A DNA stretch of 64,000 nt from Paenibacillus sp. NEAU-GSW1 (lineage in GTDB: Bacteria > Bacillota > Bacilli > Paenibacillales > Paenibacillaceae), in NCBI RefSeq assembly GCF_009737085.1, contig NZ_WOVL01000006.1:1-64000 (forward strand), given 5' to 3'. The position numbers and the translations under genes were made by a program. This document shows, piece after piece, positions 14,974 through 24,400 of the stretch. The first letter of the stretch is position 1; each line of letters opens with the position of its first letter. Below the pieces are notes generated by a model. The model did no database searches. It saw only the letters and a list, made by a program, of their open reading frames with translations, and was not told the origin of the DNA.

Positions 14974-16899
14974 GTGAAGATGAGGAAATGGACAACGATG
15001 GTGTTGGCGTTGCTGACTGCGCAATCCTTGGTTTTATCCGCCTTTGGGGGAGACGCCGCATCAGCTGCCGGAAGCATGACCAAATACCGTGTCTATCAAA
15101 ACGACAAAGCGCTCAGAGAATTCTCGACAGAAAACCAAGCAATCGCATATGCACAAGGGTTCGAATACAGTCATGTCGAGACCATTACGGGCCGCGGCTG
15201 GGTATGGGATAATTTCCCTCGCTACAAAATTTATCAAGGCGGCAATTCGAACGCGAAATGGGAATACCGCTCCTACGAACAGGCTCTTGCAGCAGCAAAG
15301 TCGATGAATTACGTACATATCAGAGATTTGGAAAAACCGGGCTGGATCTATCAATCGTATGCCAAGTATCAGCTCTACCAAGGCGACAATACCTATGCCA
15401 ATTGGGGATTCACAACGATTGCCGCAGCGAAAAAAGAAGCGGGAAAGTGGACGAATTCGCATATCATCGAGCTTTCCTCCAATCAATGGGTGTGGGATAA
15501 CGTCTCTGACGCGCAAGAGAAGAAGCTGCGCGCAGGCAGCGCGGTCTATCAAATTGAAGTTGATGGAGCCAAAGCGGAAAACACGAAAAATTACGCCTAT
15601 TTATTCGATGCGATCAAAGCTTCCGTCAATGTGGCGAACAGCGTGGTCATGAATACGAAGACGAACAAAACTGTCCATTCCAACGTCGCCGGCTACACGG
15701 TTCAGCAAAGCGGCAAGCCGATCAAAGCTTTTGTCTCTCTAGAAAAAGCTATTCAGTACGCGAACTACTACTCTAATTCTGAAATTGTCTACAAAGGATC
15801 CGTCTGGTGGACGAACGCCGCTTATCTGTCGGTCTATCAAGGCGACAAGAAGCTAAAAAGCTTTCATTCCCGTGAATCTGCTGTATCCTACGCGAGAGGA
15901 TACTCGAATAGCTACGTACAAACGGCTGAAGGCCGCAAGCTATGGAGCAATACGAAAAAACTTATTTACCTCGGCTGGAACGGCACATCCGGCGCATCAA
16001 CCATCATGGGACATGTTGCCGACACGCAAGGTCTCGATATCGATTCCCCGTCCTGGTTCGAGCTGACGGCTGCGAACGGCCTGTTGAGCAATAGATCGGA
16101 CCCTGCCGTCGTAAAGTCTTTGCGGGAGCAAGGCATTAAAGTAATGCCGCTCGTTCATAACCAATTCGACAAAAAAATGACAAGCGAATTTTTGGCAAAC
16201 GCCGATGCGCAGACAACGTTCATAAACGGTCTGACAAGCTGCTTGACCGATATAGGAGCATATGGCGTAAATCTCGACTTTGAGGAGGTTGCCGGCACGG
16301 ATCGCGCCGCTTATACTGCCTTCGTCAAAGCGTTGGCGGAAGCCGTCCATGCGAAGGGCATGAAAATTTCGATCGACTTGCCGCGAGGCAGCACGAGCTG
16401 GAACCATCAAACGGCTTACGATCACGCTGCGCTTGGCGATATCGTCGATACGATTATCATTATGGCTTATGACCAGCATTGGAGCGGCAGCGATACGCCT
16501 GGACCGGTCGCCGGTCTGCAATGGACGGAGGACGGACTCTCGCAATTTTTGTCCTACGGCATTCCGCGCAGCAAGCTTATGCTTGGCATTCCTTTTTACG
16601 TTCGCGAATGGAAGCTTGACGGAAATGGCAAGCTCGTCGGCAACCGCGCGATCTACATGAAGGAAATCCCTCAGCTCATTACGGACACCGGGGCGATCGG
16701 TACGCCTGATCCTGACTCTGGCTTGATGAAGTTTACGTATGTGAAGGACGGCTATACGTACCTCTTCTGGGCGGAAACAGCCCTGACGATTCAAGCCCGC
16801 ATTCAAATTGCGAAAAAATACGATATTGCCGGCGTCGCCGCATGGCGTCTCGGCTATGAGAGCTCAGACCTGTGGACGATGATGCTCCGCAATAAATAA
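14974..16899 (+). CDS. Secreted GH18 glycosidase with six N-terminal repeats (SleL/YaaH-like catalytic part)
   Basis: 641 aa from a GTG; AGGAGAG lies 12 bases upstream. A signal peptide ends around AASA (residue 31). Residues 37-327 consist of six repeats of about 47 aa, each with a Y-x-[VIL]-Y-Q-G-like strand, an alanine-rich helix and a strand ending in WxW or similar (for example GWVWDN at 75-80 and QWVWDN at 171-176). The GH18 barrel follows, with GVNLDFEEV giving the catalytic pair D435 and E437, plus MAYDQHW and a final AAWRLGYES. The DxxDxDxE motif is in the relaxed form seen in SleL/YaaH cortex-lytic enzymes. It probably acts on peptidoglycan or chitin-like glycans outside the cell; the repeats may bind the wall. 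Confidence 0.88.
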   Translation: MKMRKWTTMVLALLTAQSLVLSAFGGDAASAAGSMTKYRVYQNDKALREFSTENQAIAYAQGFEYSHVETITGRGWVWDNFPRYKIYQGGNSNAKWEYRSYEQALAAAKSMNYVHIRDLEKPGWIYQSYAKYQLYQGDNTYANWGFTTIAAAKKEAGKWTNSHIIELSSNQWVWDNVSDAQEKKLRAGSAVYQIEVDGAKAENTKNYAYLFDAIKASVNVANSVVMNTKTNKTVHSNVAGYTVQQSGKPIKAFVSLEKAIQYANYYSNSEIVYKGSVWWTNAAYLSVYQGDKKLKSFHSRESAVSYARGYSNSYVQTAEGRKLWSNTKKLIYLGWNGTSGASTIMGHVADTQGLDIDSPSWFELTAANGLLSNRSDPAVVKSLREQGIKVMPLVHNQFDKKMTSEFLANADAQTTFINGLTSCLTDIGAYGVNLDFEEVAGTDRAAYTAFVKALAEAVHAKGMKISIDLPRGSTSWNHQTAYDHAALGDIVDTIIIMAYDQHWSGSDTPGPVAGLQWTEDGLSQFLSYGIPRSKLMLGIPFYVREWKLDGNGKLVGNRAIYMKEIPQLITDTGAIGTPDPDSGLMKFTYVKDGYTYLFWAETALTIQARIQIAKKYDIAGVAAWRLGYESSDLWTMMLRNK

Positions 16900-16963
16900 A
16901 AGGGTTGCTGCCCGTCAGGGCAATGTCATTAAGTTAAGGCGCAGGGTTAAAAATCATGAACAA

Positions 16964-17000
16964 GAGCAGGTTATCGAAAAGATAGCCCGCTCTTTTTTTT
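16964..17000 (+). terminator. Rho-independent terminator of the GH18 gene
   Basis: GAGCAGGTTATC (16964-16975) pairs with GATAGCCCGCTC (about 16981-16992) with one mismatch and one wobble, followed by eight T residues. Confidence 0.85.
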
Positions 17001-17483
17001 GCACAAAAAAGAGAAAGAGGACTTGACAAGTAGTTGGCAACGCAGACCCTTTGAAACACGATGAGGTTTCGCCGATGAACGAGTACGCCAATTCGCTAAA
17101 AAACACGCTGACTTCCCTCAACAGCAACATGAGAACACTAATTCTTGTTTGTTGGTGAGGAGGAGTTGCATCCCTCAGGAAGAGTGGCGCAGAACAATAA
17201 ATGGACTGTACGAAAAGTACCGTAAATCAGTTTCGCCTTAGCAAGGATACGCTGAACCTTACCATAAGAAACGGCGAATTTTTTTGGGTGGAATGCTGGA
17301 GCCTGTTAAAGCGTTTAAGTAGTAGGGGTTGGGCGGAGGTCGCACGACCCAAAACATTATTCGGCTCTTAAAAAGGAGAATTTGATAACATTGAAGAAGT
17401 GATATTGAACGGAATGAATGATCAAGCCTATTGAAGCTCTTGCTACATAAGAATGGTAAGCACGCAAGGGAGGAAAGATTTTT
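17001..17483. other. 483-base gap without a recognisable gene
   Basis: The stretch is more A+T rich than its neighbours and has stops in all frames on both strands. A short frame at 17075-17158 (MNEYANSLKNTLTSLNSN...) and an overlapping frame with QEEWRRTINGLYEKYRKS look like fragments of coding sequence broken by frameshifts, but I cannot name a source. It ends with the ribosome binding site of the AraC gene (AAGGGAGG at about 17466-17473). Confidence 0.4.
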
Positions 17484-18530
17484 TTGAGGCCTATAAATGT
17501 AAATCTTCGGCAGGAGCATACTGCTGTTATTAATAAACTGATCGAATATATCGACGAACATATTGAGAAGCCTTTAGAATTAAAAGATTTGTCGGAAAAG
17601 GCCTTGGTTTCCCCCTATCATCTTCATAGAGTTTTTAAGTCTATTACAGGGGAAACAATACACGCATATGTAAACCGTATACGACTTGAAAAAGCGGCAA
17701 GCAAACTTAAACATTCGGAGACGATTGATGTTAGTGAGACGTCCAGACAATGCGGGTTTTCCTCGGTATCCATTTTCTCTCGTTCTTTCCGAAATCATTT
17801 TGGCGTTTCTGCTACTGAGTACCGTAAAATGTATTCGATTAATAGCAAATCACGCAAAATTAATAGCAAGAATAATCAACTGCAATCAACATGGCTCGCC
17901 TACAATAAGGGTGGCGCCAATGATTTAGAACTGGATATCACAATAAAAAGGATGCGGCCCTGCTACATTGCTTACATCCGAACGAATGGGAGGGTTCTGG
18001 AGAAAACATTCGAAGAGAATCGAAACCACCTTGAGACGATGGGAGCGATTTTCGACTGGGCCCGTCAGCATTCGCTCTGGAATCCACCTTTGACATCACT
18101 TTTAAGCATTGAGTATCAAGACCCGAGTGTATCTGGTAATAAATATATGCGGGTGGATTGTGGACTGACCCTTTTGAAACCGATTGATTCGACTGGTGAA
18201 GTCGGGTGCCGCCTTTTCGCTGGAGGCCAGTACGCAGTTCTGCGTATATTTGACACTACTATGCATGCTAGAGAAAGAGTAAAACAATTTTGGGAAGACT
18301 GGCTGCCAAATAGCGGTTTTTATTATACCAGTCAGCCTGTAATCATTCTTCATCAAAATAATCCTTCATGGGAACCTTCATATCGGTACTTTGTCGATTA
18401 TGCAGTTCCTATTAGTCCAAAACAGTATCCGGGGAAGAATCTTTCACATTATCGTGAGGAAATGAGAACGCCGCCTCCCCGTCCCGATTTGCCCAGGTTA
18501 ACCCAACTATTTGAGGAGGAACGTCCATGA
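17484..18530 (+). CDS. AraC family regulator with C-terminal GyrI-like effector domain
   Basis: 348 aa from a TTG start, with AAGGGAGG about 11 bases upstream. Residues 10-115 form the two-helix-turn-helix AraC DNA-binding domain (LIEYIDEHIEKPLELKDLSEKALVSPYHLHRVFKSITGE..., then CGFSSVSIFSRSFRNHFGVSATEYRK). Residues about 155-330 fit the GyrI/SOUL-like small-molecule-binding domain (AYIRTNG, DCGLTL, AGGQYAVLRI). This is the Rob/BltR-like layout in which the effector domain binds drugs or lipophilic compounds. It overlaps the glyoxalase gene in ATGA. Codon use and A+T content differ from neighbouring genes, which may indicate acquisition. Confidence 0.88.
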   Translation: MRPINVNLRQEHTAVINKLIEYIDEHIEKPLELKDLSEKALVSPYHLHRVFKSITGETIHAYVNRIRLEKAASKLKHSETIDVSETSRQCGFSSVSIFSRSFRNHFGVSATEYRKMYSINSKSRKINSKNNQLQSTWLAYNKGGANDLELDITIKRMRPCYIAYIRTNGRVLEKTFEENRNHLETMGAIFDWARQHSLWNPPLTSLLSIEYQDPSVSGNKYMRVDCGLTLLKPIDSTGEVGCRLFAGGQYAVLRIFDTTMHARERVKQFWEDWLPNSGFYYTSQPVIILHQNNPSWEPSYRYFVDYAVPISPKQYPGKNLSHYREEMRTPPPRPDLPRLTQLFEEERP

Positions 18531-18904
18531 ATCTATTTTTTAACGGTAAGGTTGTCATCTGGCTGCATGTCAGAAATTTTGAAGAGGCAGTAGAATGGTA
18601 TAAGGAATATCTTGGGCTACCGCTGGCCGATAACATGGGGGATATCGTTTTTTTTCGTTTAAACGACGATCAAACGAAGCTGGCTCTTGTAAAATCCGAT
18701 CTGGAAAATCCGAAAACTCACGCAGTCCTCGACCTGCAGTCGGACAATATCAAAAAGACATATCAGTTACTTAAAGGACGAGGCGTTAGGGTAGACGATT
18801 TGGACAACCCTTACTGGGTTTACCATGAATTTCACCTCTATGATCTGGAAGGTAATAAATTGAAAATCCATGGGTTTTCGAATGACTCAAATGAACACGC
18901 TTAG
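18527..18904 (+). CDS. VOC (glyoxalase/bleomycin resistance) superfamily protein
   Basis: 125 aa, starting in the ATGA overlap with the AraC gene and preceded by GAGGAGG. It shows one betaalphabetabetabeta module pair: VVIWLHVRNFEEAVEWYKEYLGLPL, FFRLNDDQTKLALVK, then AVLDLQSDNIKKTYQLLKGRGV and FHLYDLEGNKLKIHGF. Such proteins isomerise, cleave or bind small molecules or antibiotics. Cotranscription with a GyrI-type AraC regulator suggests handling of the compound sensed by that regulator. Confidence 0.85.
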   Translation: MNLFFNGKVVIWLHVRNFEEAVEWYKEYLGLPLADNMGDIVFFRLNDDQTKLALVKSDLENPKTHAVLDLQSDNIKKTYQLLKGRGVRVDDLDNPYWVYHEFHLYDLEGNKLKIHGFSNDSNEHA

Positions 18905-18929
18905 ATGAAATGTATCTGAAGCACATCGC

Positions 18930-19405
18930 CGCGGCGGTTTCGCGCCTTTTTCATGCCAATAACGCTGCCTCGCAGCGTTATTCCACTGCTTCGGCCCTGC
19001 GCCGCGGTTATAACGCTTTGCCACAGCGTTATTTCCTCTATCGCGGCGGTTTCGCGCCTTTTTCATGCCAATAACGCTGCCTCGCAGCGTTATTTCACTG
19101 CTTCGGCGCTGCGCCGCGGTTACAACGCTGTGGCACAGCGTTATTTCCTCTATCGCGGCGGTTTCACGCCTTTTTCATGCAAATAACGCTGCCTCGCAGC
19201 GTTATTTCACTGCTTCGGCGCTGCGCCGCGGTTATAACGCTGTAGCACAGCGTTATTTCCTCTATCGCGGCGGTTTCGCGCCTTTTTCATGCCAATAACG
19301 CTGCCTCGCAGCGTTATTCCACTGCTTCTGCGCTGCGCCGCGGTTATAACGCTTTGCCACAGCGTTATTTCCTCTATCGCGGCGGTTTCGCGCCTTTTTC
19401 ATGCA
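18930..19405. repeat. Tandem repeat, four full 112-bp units plus a partial unit
   Basis: Units start at 18930, 19042, 19154 and 19266, with a partial unit from 19378 to 19405. Each holds a perfect hairpin AATAACGCTGC-CTC-GCAGCGTTATT and a second palindrome of the form ATAACGCT...AGCGTTAT, flanked by GC-rich CGCGGCGG and GCGCCGCGG. The unit length is not a multiple of three and the frames inside are shadows, so it is non-coding. In the second palindrome the left arm and loop vary between units (TTTGCCAC, GTGGCAC, GTAGCAC). It fills the gap between the glyoxalase gene and the selO stop. Confidence 0.93.
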
Positions 19406-19408
19406 AGG

Positions 19409-20881
19409 CTACGTGCCGCAAAACGTCCGGTAGGGCAAATCCGGCGGTTCCGGCAGCACGGCAAATTCAGCATGCCCAGACGCATGCGCATACGGATTCG
19501 CCAGTGCCTCCAGCAGCCGATCCATCACGCTGTAATCGCCTTGCTGAACTGCGGCCGCCAGCGCTTCCTCTACCCGATGGTTGCGAGGGATTACCGCAGG
19601 ATTGCTCGCCCGCATCAGCTGCTGCGATTGCTCCATGCTTTGCGGCTGCCTGCCTAGCCTTGCTTTCCAGCGCTCCCGCCAATCGGCGAATTCAGGCGCT
19701 TGTTCGAGCTGCGTTTCCGTCTCCCGATCGAAGGAAAGCGCGATAAACGTGTTCGTATAATCGGCATGATGCTGATGCAGCAAGCCAAGCAATCCGCCAA
19801 TGAACGCCTCATCCTCAGGCTCTACATTGAATATGCCTAGCTTTGCCCTCATGCCCGTCAGCCAGCTCTGTTGGAACAACCCGCTAAACTCTGCTAGCGC
19901 GTCTTCCGCCAGCTTTACGGCTTCCTCATCATCCTCGTGAAGGATCGGCAGCAGCGCTTCGGCAAAACGCGCCAGGTTCCATACCCCGATATAGGGCTGG
20001 TTGCCATACGCATATCGTCCGTTGCTGTCAATGGAACTGAACACGGTTGACGGATCGTACGCATCCATAAATGCGCAAGGACCGTAATCAATCGTCTCCC
20101 CGCTGACAGCCATATTATCGGTGTTCATCACGCCGTGAACAAAGCCGACGAGCTGCCATTTCGCGATCAAATCCGCTTGCGCTCGAATCACCCGTTTCAA
20201 CAACGCCAAATATCGATTGTCTTCATCTTCAGCCGCCGGAAAATGGCGTTGCAAAGCATATTCGGCAAGCGCCTCCAGATCTTCTTTCATCCCCCACTGC
20301 GCTGCATACTGAAACGTGCCTACACGCAAATGGCTAGCTGCAGTACGGACAAGCACCGCGCCGGGAAGCGCCGTCTCGCGCATGACCGCCTCTCCTGTGG
20401 ATACGACGGCTAAACTTCGCGTCGTCGGAATGCCCAGCCCATGCATCGCCTCGCTGATGATATACTCGCGCAGCATCGGCCCAAGCGCCGCCCTGCCGTC
20501 GCCGCCGCGGGAATAAGGCGTCCGCCCCGATCCTTTATAGGCAATATCGATCCGCTCGCCGCTCGGCGTAAGCTGTTCGCCAAGCAGCATCGCCCGTCCA
20601 TCGCCTAGCTTCGTAAAATTGCCGAACTGATGGCCCGCATAAGCTTGAGCCAATGGCAGCGCGCCTTCCGGAATCGCATTGCCCGCAAAAACTTGCGCCC
20701 CCTCTTCCGTTTCCAGCGCCTGAGCATTCAACCCCAACGATTGCGCTAATGCATGATTCAATCGAACAAGCTTTGGCGAGCGTACGGGCACAGGATTTTG
20801 TCTGGCAAAAAATATTTCGGGCAGCGCCGCATAACTGTTATCGAAATGCCAGCCGGCTCCTTCAAGTTTTGTATGATTCAT
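19409..20881 (-). CDS. selO: SelO/YdiU family protein adenylyltransferase (UPF0061)
   Basis: 490 aa. The pseudokinase-fold AMPylase family is recognised by [60 protein letters not shown], and [28 protein letters not shown], which carries the catalytic-loop and metal-binding Asn/Asp residues. SelO transfers AMP to Ser/Thr/Tyr of target proteins and has been tied to redox stress. Bacterial Gram-positive forms like this one lack the C-terminal selenocysteine found in eukaryotes; this one ends in CGT, so a cysteine is present three residues from the end. GAGGAG precedes the ATG. Probably cotranscribed with the small membrane protein upstream. Confidence 0.93.
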   Translation of the reverse strand: MNHTKLEGAGWHFDNSYAALPEIFFARQNPVPVRSPKLVRLNHALAQSLGLNAQALETEEGAQVFAGNAIPEGALPLAQAYAGHQFGNFTKLGDGRAMLLGEQLTPSGERIDIAYKGSGRTPYSRGGDGRAALGPMLREYIISEAMHGLGIPTTRSLAVVSTGEAVMRETALPGAVLVRTAASHLRVGTFQYAAQWGMKEDLEALAEYALQRHFPAAEDEDNRYLALLKRVIRAQADLIAKWQLVGFVHGVMNTDNMAVSGETIDYGPCAFMDAYDPSTVFSSIDSNGRYAYGNQPYIGVWNLARFAEALLPILHEDDEEAVKLAEDALAEFSGLFQQSWLTGMRAKLGIFNVEPEDEAFIGGLLGLLHQHHADYTNTFIALSFDRETETQLEQAPEFADWRERWKARLGRQPQSMEQSQQLMRASNPAVIPRNHRVEEALAAAVQQGDYSVMDRLLEALANPYAHASGHAEFAVLPEPPDLPYRTFCGT

Positions 20882-20891
20882 AGTGTGCTCC

Positions 20892-21206
20892 TCAATTAAT
20901 TAAAGTCTCTTCATGCTTCTTACGCTTCCCTTTTCGCCATGATGTCATAAACCAACAACCCCACAACATGAAAAAAAGAGGCAGCGTAATCCAAAATTGG
21001 GTTGCGTAGAACAGCCAGCCGTCGATAAACAGCCAATCGCCTGAATTCGTAAAAGGGCTGCACAAAATAAAGGATAATATTTCAAGGCTGAATGCTGCAA
21101 TCATCATACTTGCAATGATCTTATGCCTATGTCGATATGCCATGAAAATCGACATTAGAAAAACAACCTGCAATGCTAATTCAAACACAAACAACCCAGC
21201 ATTCAT
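20892..21206 (-). CDS. Small membrane protein of unknown function
   Basis: 104 aa with three predicted membrane segments (about residues 4-23, 29-49 and 60-90) and a basic, lysine-rich cytoplasmic tail ([12 protein letters not shown]). GGAGGG lies 7 bases before the ATG. It ends 10 bases before selO, so the two are likely cotranscribed. I do not recognise the family. Confidence 0.65.
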   Translation of the reverse strand: MNAGLFVFELALQVVFLMSIFMAYRHRHKIIASMMIAAFSLEILSFILCSPFTNSGDWLFIDGWLFYATQFWITLPLFFMLWGCWFMTSWRKGKRKKHEETLIN

Positions 21207-21322
21207 TCGTTTGCCCTCCGGTGTTAGCCTTTAAATGCAGGCATTAAATCAAGAATACTAGCTACTTATTCAATTGTACAATAAAAGGCCTCATTTGCAT
21301 CCTCGTACCCGTGAATTAAAGC

Positions 21323-21360
21323 ATGACGTAAAATCTGAAACATTGTATACTTGTATACAA
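21323..21360 (+). promoter_or_regulatory. Promoter and 18-bp operator of the GH2 gene
   Basis: TTGTATAC-TT-GTATACAA (21343-21360) is a perfect palindrome. A possible -10 TATACT (21346-21351) sits inside it, with ATGACG (21323-21328) as a weak -35 at 17 bases. GTATAC-centred palindromes are typical of GntR-type sugar repressors; no regulator gene is adjacent. Confidence 0.5.
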
Positions 21361-21377
21361 GATACATATTATCAACT

Positions 21378-21396
21378 TGGCAACTTAAAGTTGCCA
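21378..21396 (+). promoter_or_regulatory. Second palindrome in the GH2 leader
   Basis: TGGCAACTT-A-AAGTTGCCA is a perfect 9+1+9 palindrome between the promoter-like region and the ribosome binding site. It could be an operator or a leader hairpin. Confidence 0.5.
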
Positions 21397-21422
21397 GACA
21401 TGAAGGGAGATTTTTTTCGCCA

Positions 21423-24400
21423 ATGAGCCAGAAAAAACGTTTTAATAACGACTGGTTTTTCGTTAAACAACCTTTGCTTACCGAATATGACGCCGTTGCT
21501 TCAGGAAGCTTTGATTGGCAAGCCGTAACCTTGCCTCACGACTGGCTCATCTATGACGCCAACAATTTGTACGAGAACGGTCAAGGCTGGTACCGTAAAC
21601 ATTTCGTCATCGACGAAATCGCTCCAAAGACATTAACATCGCTCCGTTTTGAAGGGGTCTATATGAACGCCTCCGTTTATGTAAACGGGCAATTCGCCGG
21701 CGAATGGAGGTACGGCTATTCGACCTTTGAAATCGATATTACGCCTCACATAAAACCGGGATCTAATGAAGTATACGTTCAAGTTATTCATGAGTCCCCC
21801 AACTCCCGATGGTATTCCGGTGCAGGCATTTACCGTTCCGTATGGCTAGTCCGCCGGCCTGATACCCACCTTGTTGCGGACGGCATCTATATTTCGGCTG
21901 TTAAATCTGAAGAAAGCTGGAACGTCGAAGTAGAGGCCGAAATCCGTTTTACCGAAGGCACGGGTTCCGAATACAAGCTTCGCCATAGCCTCTTGGATGC
22001 ATCCGGCAGCGTCGTAACCGGCAGCGAAACGGACGTCTCGTTAAGCGCATCCGGTACAATAAACGCGAGCTCCACTCTCGCTGTTTCCGCTCCTCAGGTG
22101 TGGGATATTATCAATCCAGTCTGCTACTGGCTGAATACCGAACTCTTAAAGGACGGTGCGGTTATCGACGCGGAAACGGAACGGTTCGGCTTTCGCACAA
22201 TCGAATTTGACAGCCAAAAAGGCTTCTTCCTTAACGGCCGCCATGTCAAATTAAACGGCGTTTGCCAGCACCATGATTTAGGCTGCCTCGGAGCGGCCGT
22301 AAACAAAACGGCGCTTAGAAGACAAATCACGCTCTTGCAGGAAATGGGTGTTAACGCAATTCGCACTGCGCATAACATGCCGGCAGTTGAGCTGATGGAT
22401 TTAGCCGATGAGATGGGCGTATTAATCGTTTCGGAAGCTTTCGATATGTGGGAACGGAAAAAGACGACCTATGACTACGCCCGCTTTTTCTCTGAATGGC
22501 ATGAGCGAGACGTTGCAAGCTGGGTTCGCCGGGACCGCAATCGCCCAAGCATGCTCATGTGGAGCATCGGCAACGAAATCTATGACACGCATGCCGACGA
22601 ACGCGGCCAAGAAATCACCGTCATGCTGCGCGATCTCGTACTCATCCATGATCCGAAGAAAAATGCATATGTGACGATAGGCTCCAATTATATGGCTTGG
22701 GAAAATGCGCAAAAATGCGCCGAGCTCGTTACTATTGCCGGATACAACTATGGCGAAAAACTGTACGAGCAGCACCATAACGATCATCCGGACTGGATCA
22801 TTTACGGAAGCGAGACCGCCTCTACCGTACAAAGCAGAGGCATTTATCACTTCCCGCTGGCGCAGTCCGTCTTGGCCGATGACGACGAGCAATGCTCGGC
22901 ACTTGGCAACAGCTCGACCAGCTGGGGAGCTAGAAGCACAGAGGCCTGCATTATTGCTGACCGCGATGCGACCTTCTCGCTCGGACAGTTTTTGTGGACC
23001 GGCTTTGATTATATCGGAGAACCGACCCCTTATCATACGAAAAACTCTTACTTCGGCCAGATCGATACAGCCGGCTTCAAAAAAGATTCCTTCTATATTT
23101 ATCAAGCGGAATGGACGAGCTACAAAACGAATCCGATGGTTCATATTTTCCCGTACTGGGATTTTTCTGAAGGCCAATTAATCGACGTACGGGTTTGCTC
23201 GAACGCGCCGCGCATCGAACTGTTTTTCAACGATGTATCGGAGGGAACTTTCGATATCGACCATGTGAGCGGCCAAAAGCTGCTAGGCGAATGGCGCATC
23301 CCTTATACCGAAGGCACGCTTCGGGCAGTCGCATACGATGAGCACAACAAGCCGATTGCGACCGATGTTCAAGCGTCCTTCGGCAATGCGGCTGCCGTCG
23401 TATTAACGCCTGACAAGCAAACGATCTCAGCCGACGGCGAGGATCTTATTTTTATAGAAATCTCCGCTGCAGATTTGCAAGGCCGTCCGGTCGCCAATGC
23501 CAACAACCGCATTCATGTTGCCGTTGAAGGTCCGGGCCGTCTTGTCGGGCTCGATAATGGCGACAGCACCGATTATGATTCGTACAAAGGAACGCATCGG
23601 CGGATGTTCAGCGGCAAGCTGCTGGCCGTCATTGCGAGCACCGCGGAAGCAGGCTCCATTGTTGTTAGAGCAGCCTCCAATGGGCTGACAGCCGGAGAGC
23701 TTACGCTTAATGCTGTTGAAGCGGATGCACCCGAAGCGAAAGGCGAAGGCTATTCCCTATTTGCTTTTACAGAAACCGAGCATACGGAAACGGCTGACAA
23801 CGAAATTCCGGTGCGCAAGCTCGAAATTGTGTGCCCGCAGGGCACAACGTTTTCGCCGGACAACCGCTCGCTGCCTGTCAGGGTCAACCTGCATCCGAGC
23901 GATGCAACCTATCAAGACGTACAGTGGCGCCTTACGAATGCGGCAGGCGTCGACACCAACATTGCCACAATCGAGACAAACGGGCACGAAGCGGTCATCT
24001 CTGCGCTTGGAGACGGTGACATTTATATACGCTGCGGAACGACGAACGGCGCGGATAAAACGAAGCTGTACTCCCTGCTGGAGCTGAAAATCGACGGCCT
24101 CGGATACGCGCACCTAAATCCGTATTCGTTCGTCTCCGCAGGCAACCATAACGATGCAAGCAGTAAAAACTTGACGAACGGCAATGAACGGGGCGTCGCT
24201 ACGGCTAGAGACGGCGAAAGCTGGATCTGCTTCGACCGGATGGACTTCGGCAGCTTCGGCTCCGATGAAATTACGCTGCCGATCTTCTCCTTGGACAGCG
24301 AGCAATTTCCGCTTGAGATTTGGAAAGGCACGCCGGGAGAAGAAGGCGCCGAAATGCTGACGCGCGTGACCTATCATAAGCAAACGATATGGAATGTTTA

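Noticed and set aside
17259..17561. 100-codon minus-strand frame over the AraC start
   Set aside because: Antisense to the AraC gene, no ribosome binding site, no recognisable motif.
18953..19657. ORFs starting MPITLPRSV at 18953, 19065 and 19289
   Set aside because: They are readings of the 112-bp tandem repeat, whose period shifts frame, and run into selO antisense.
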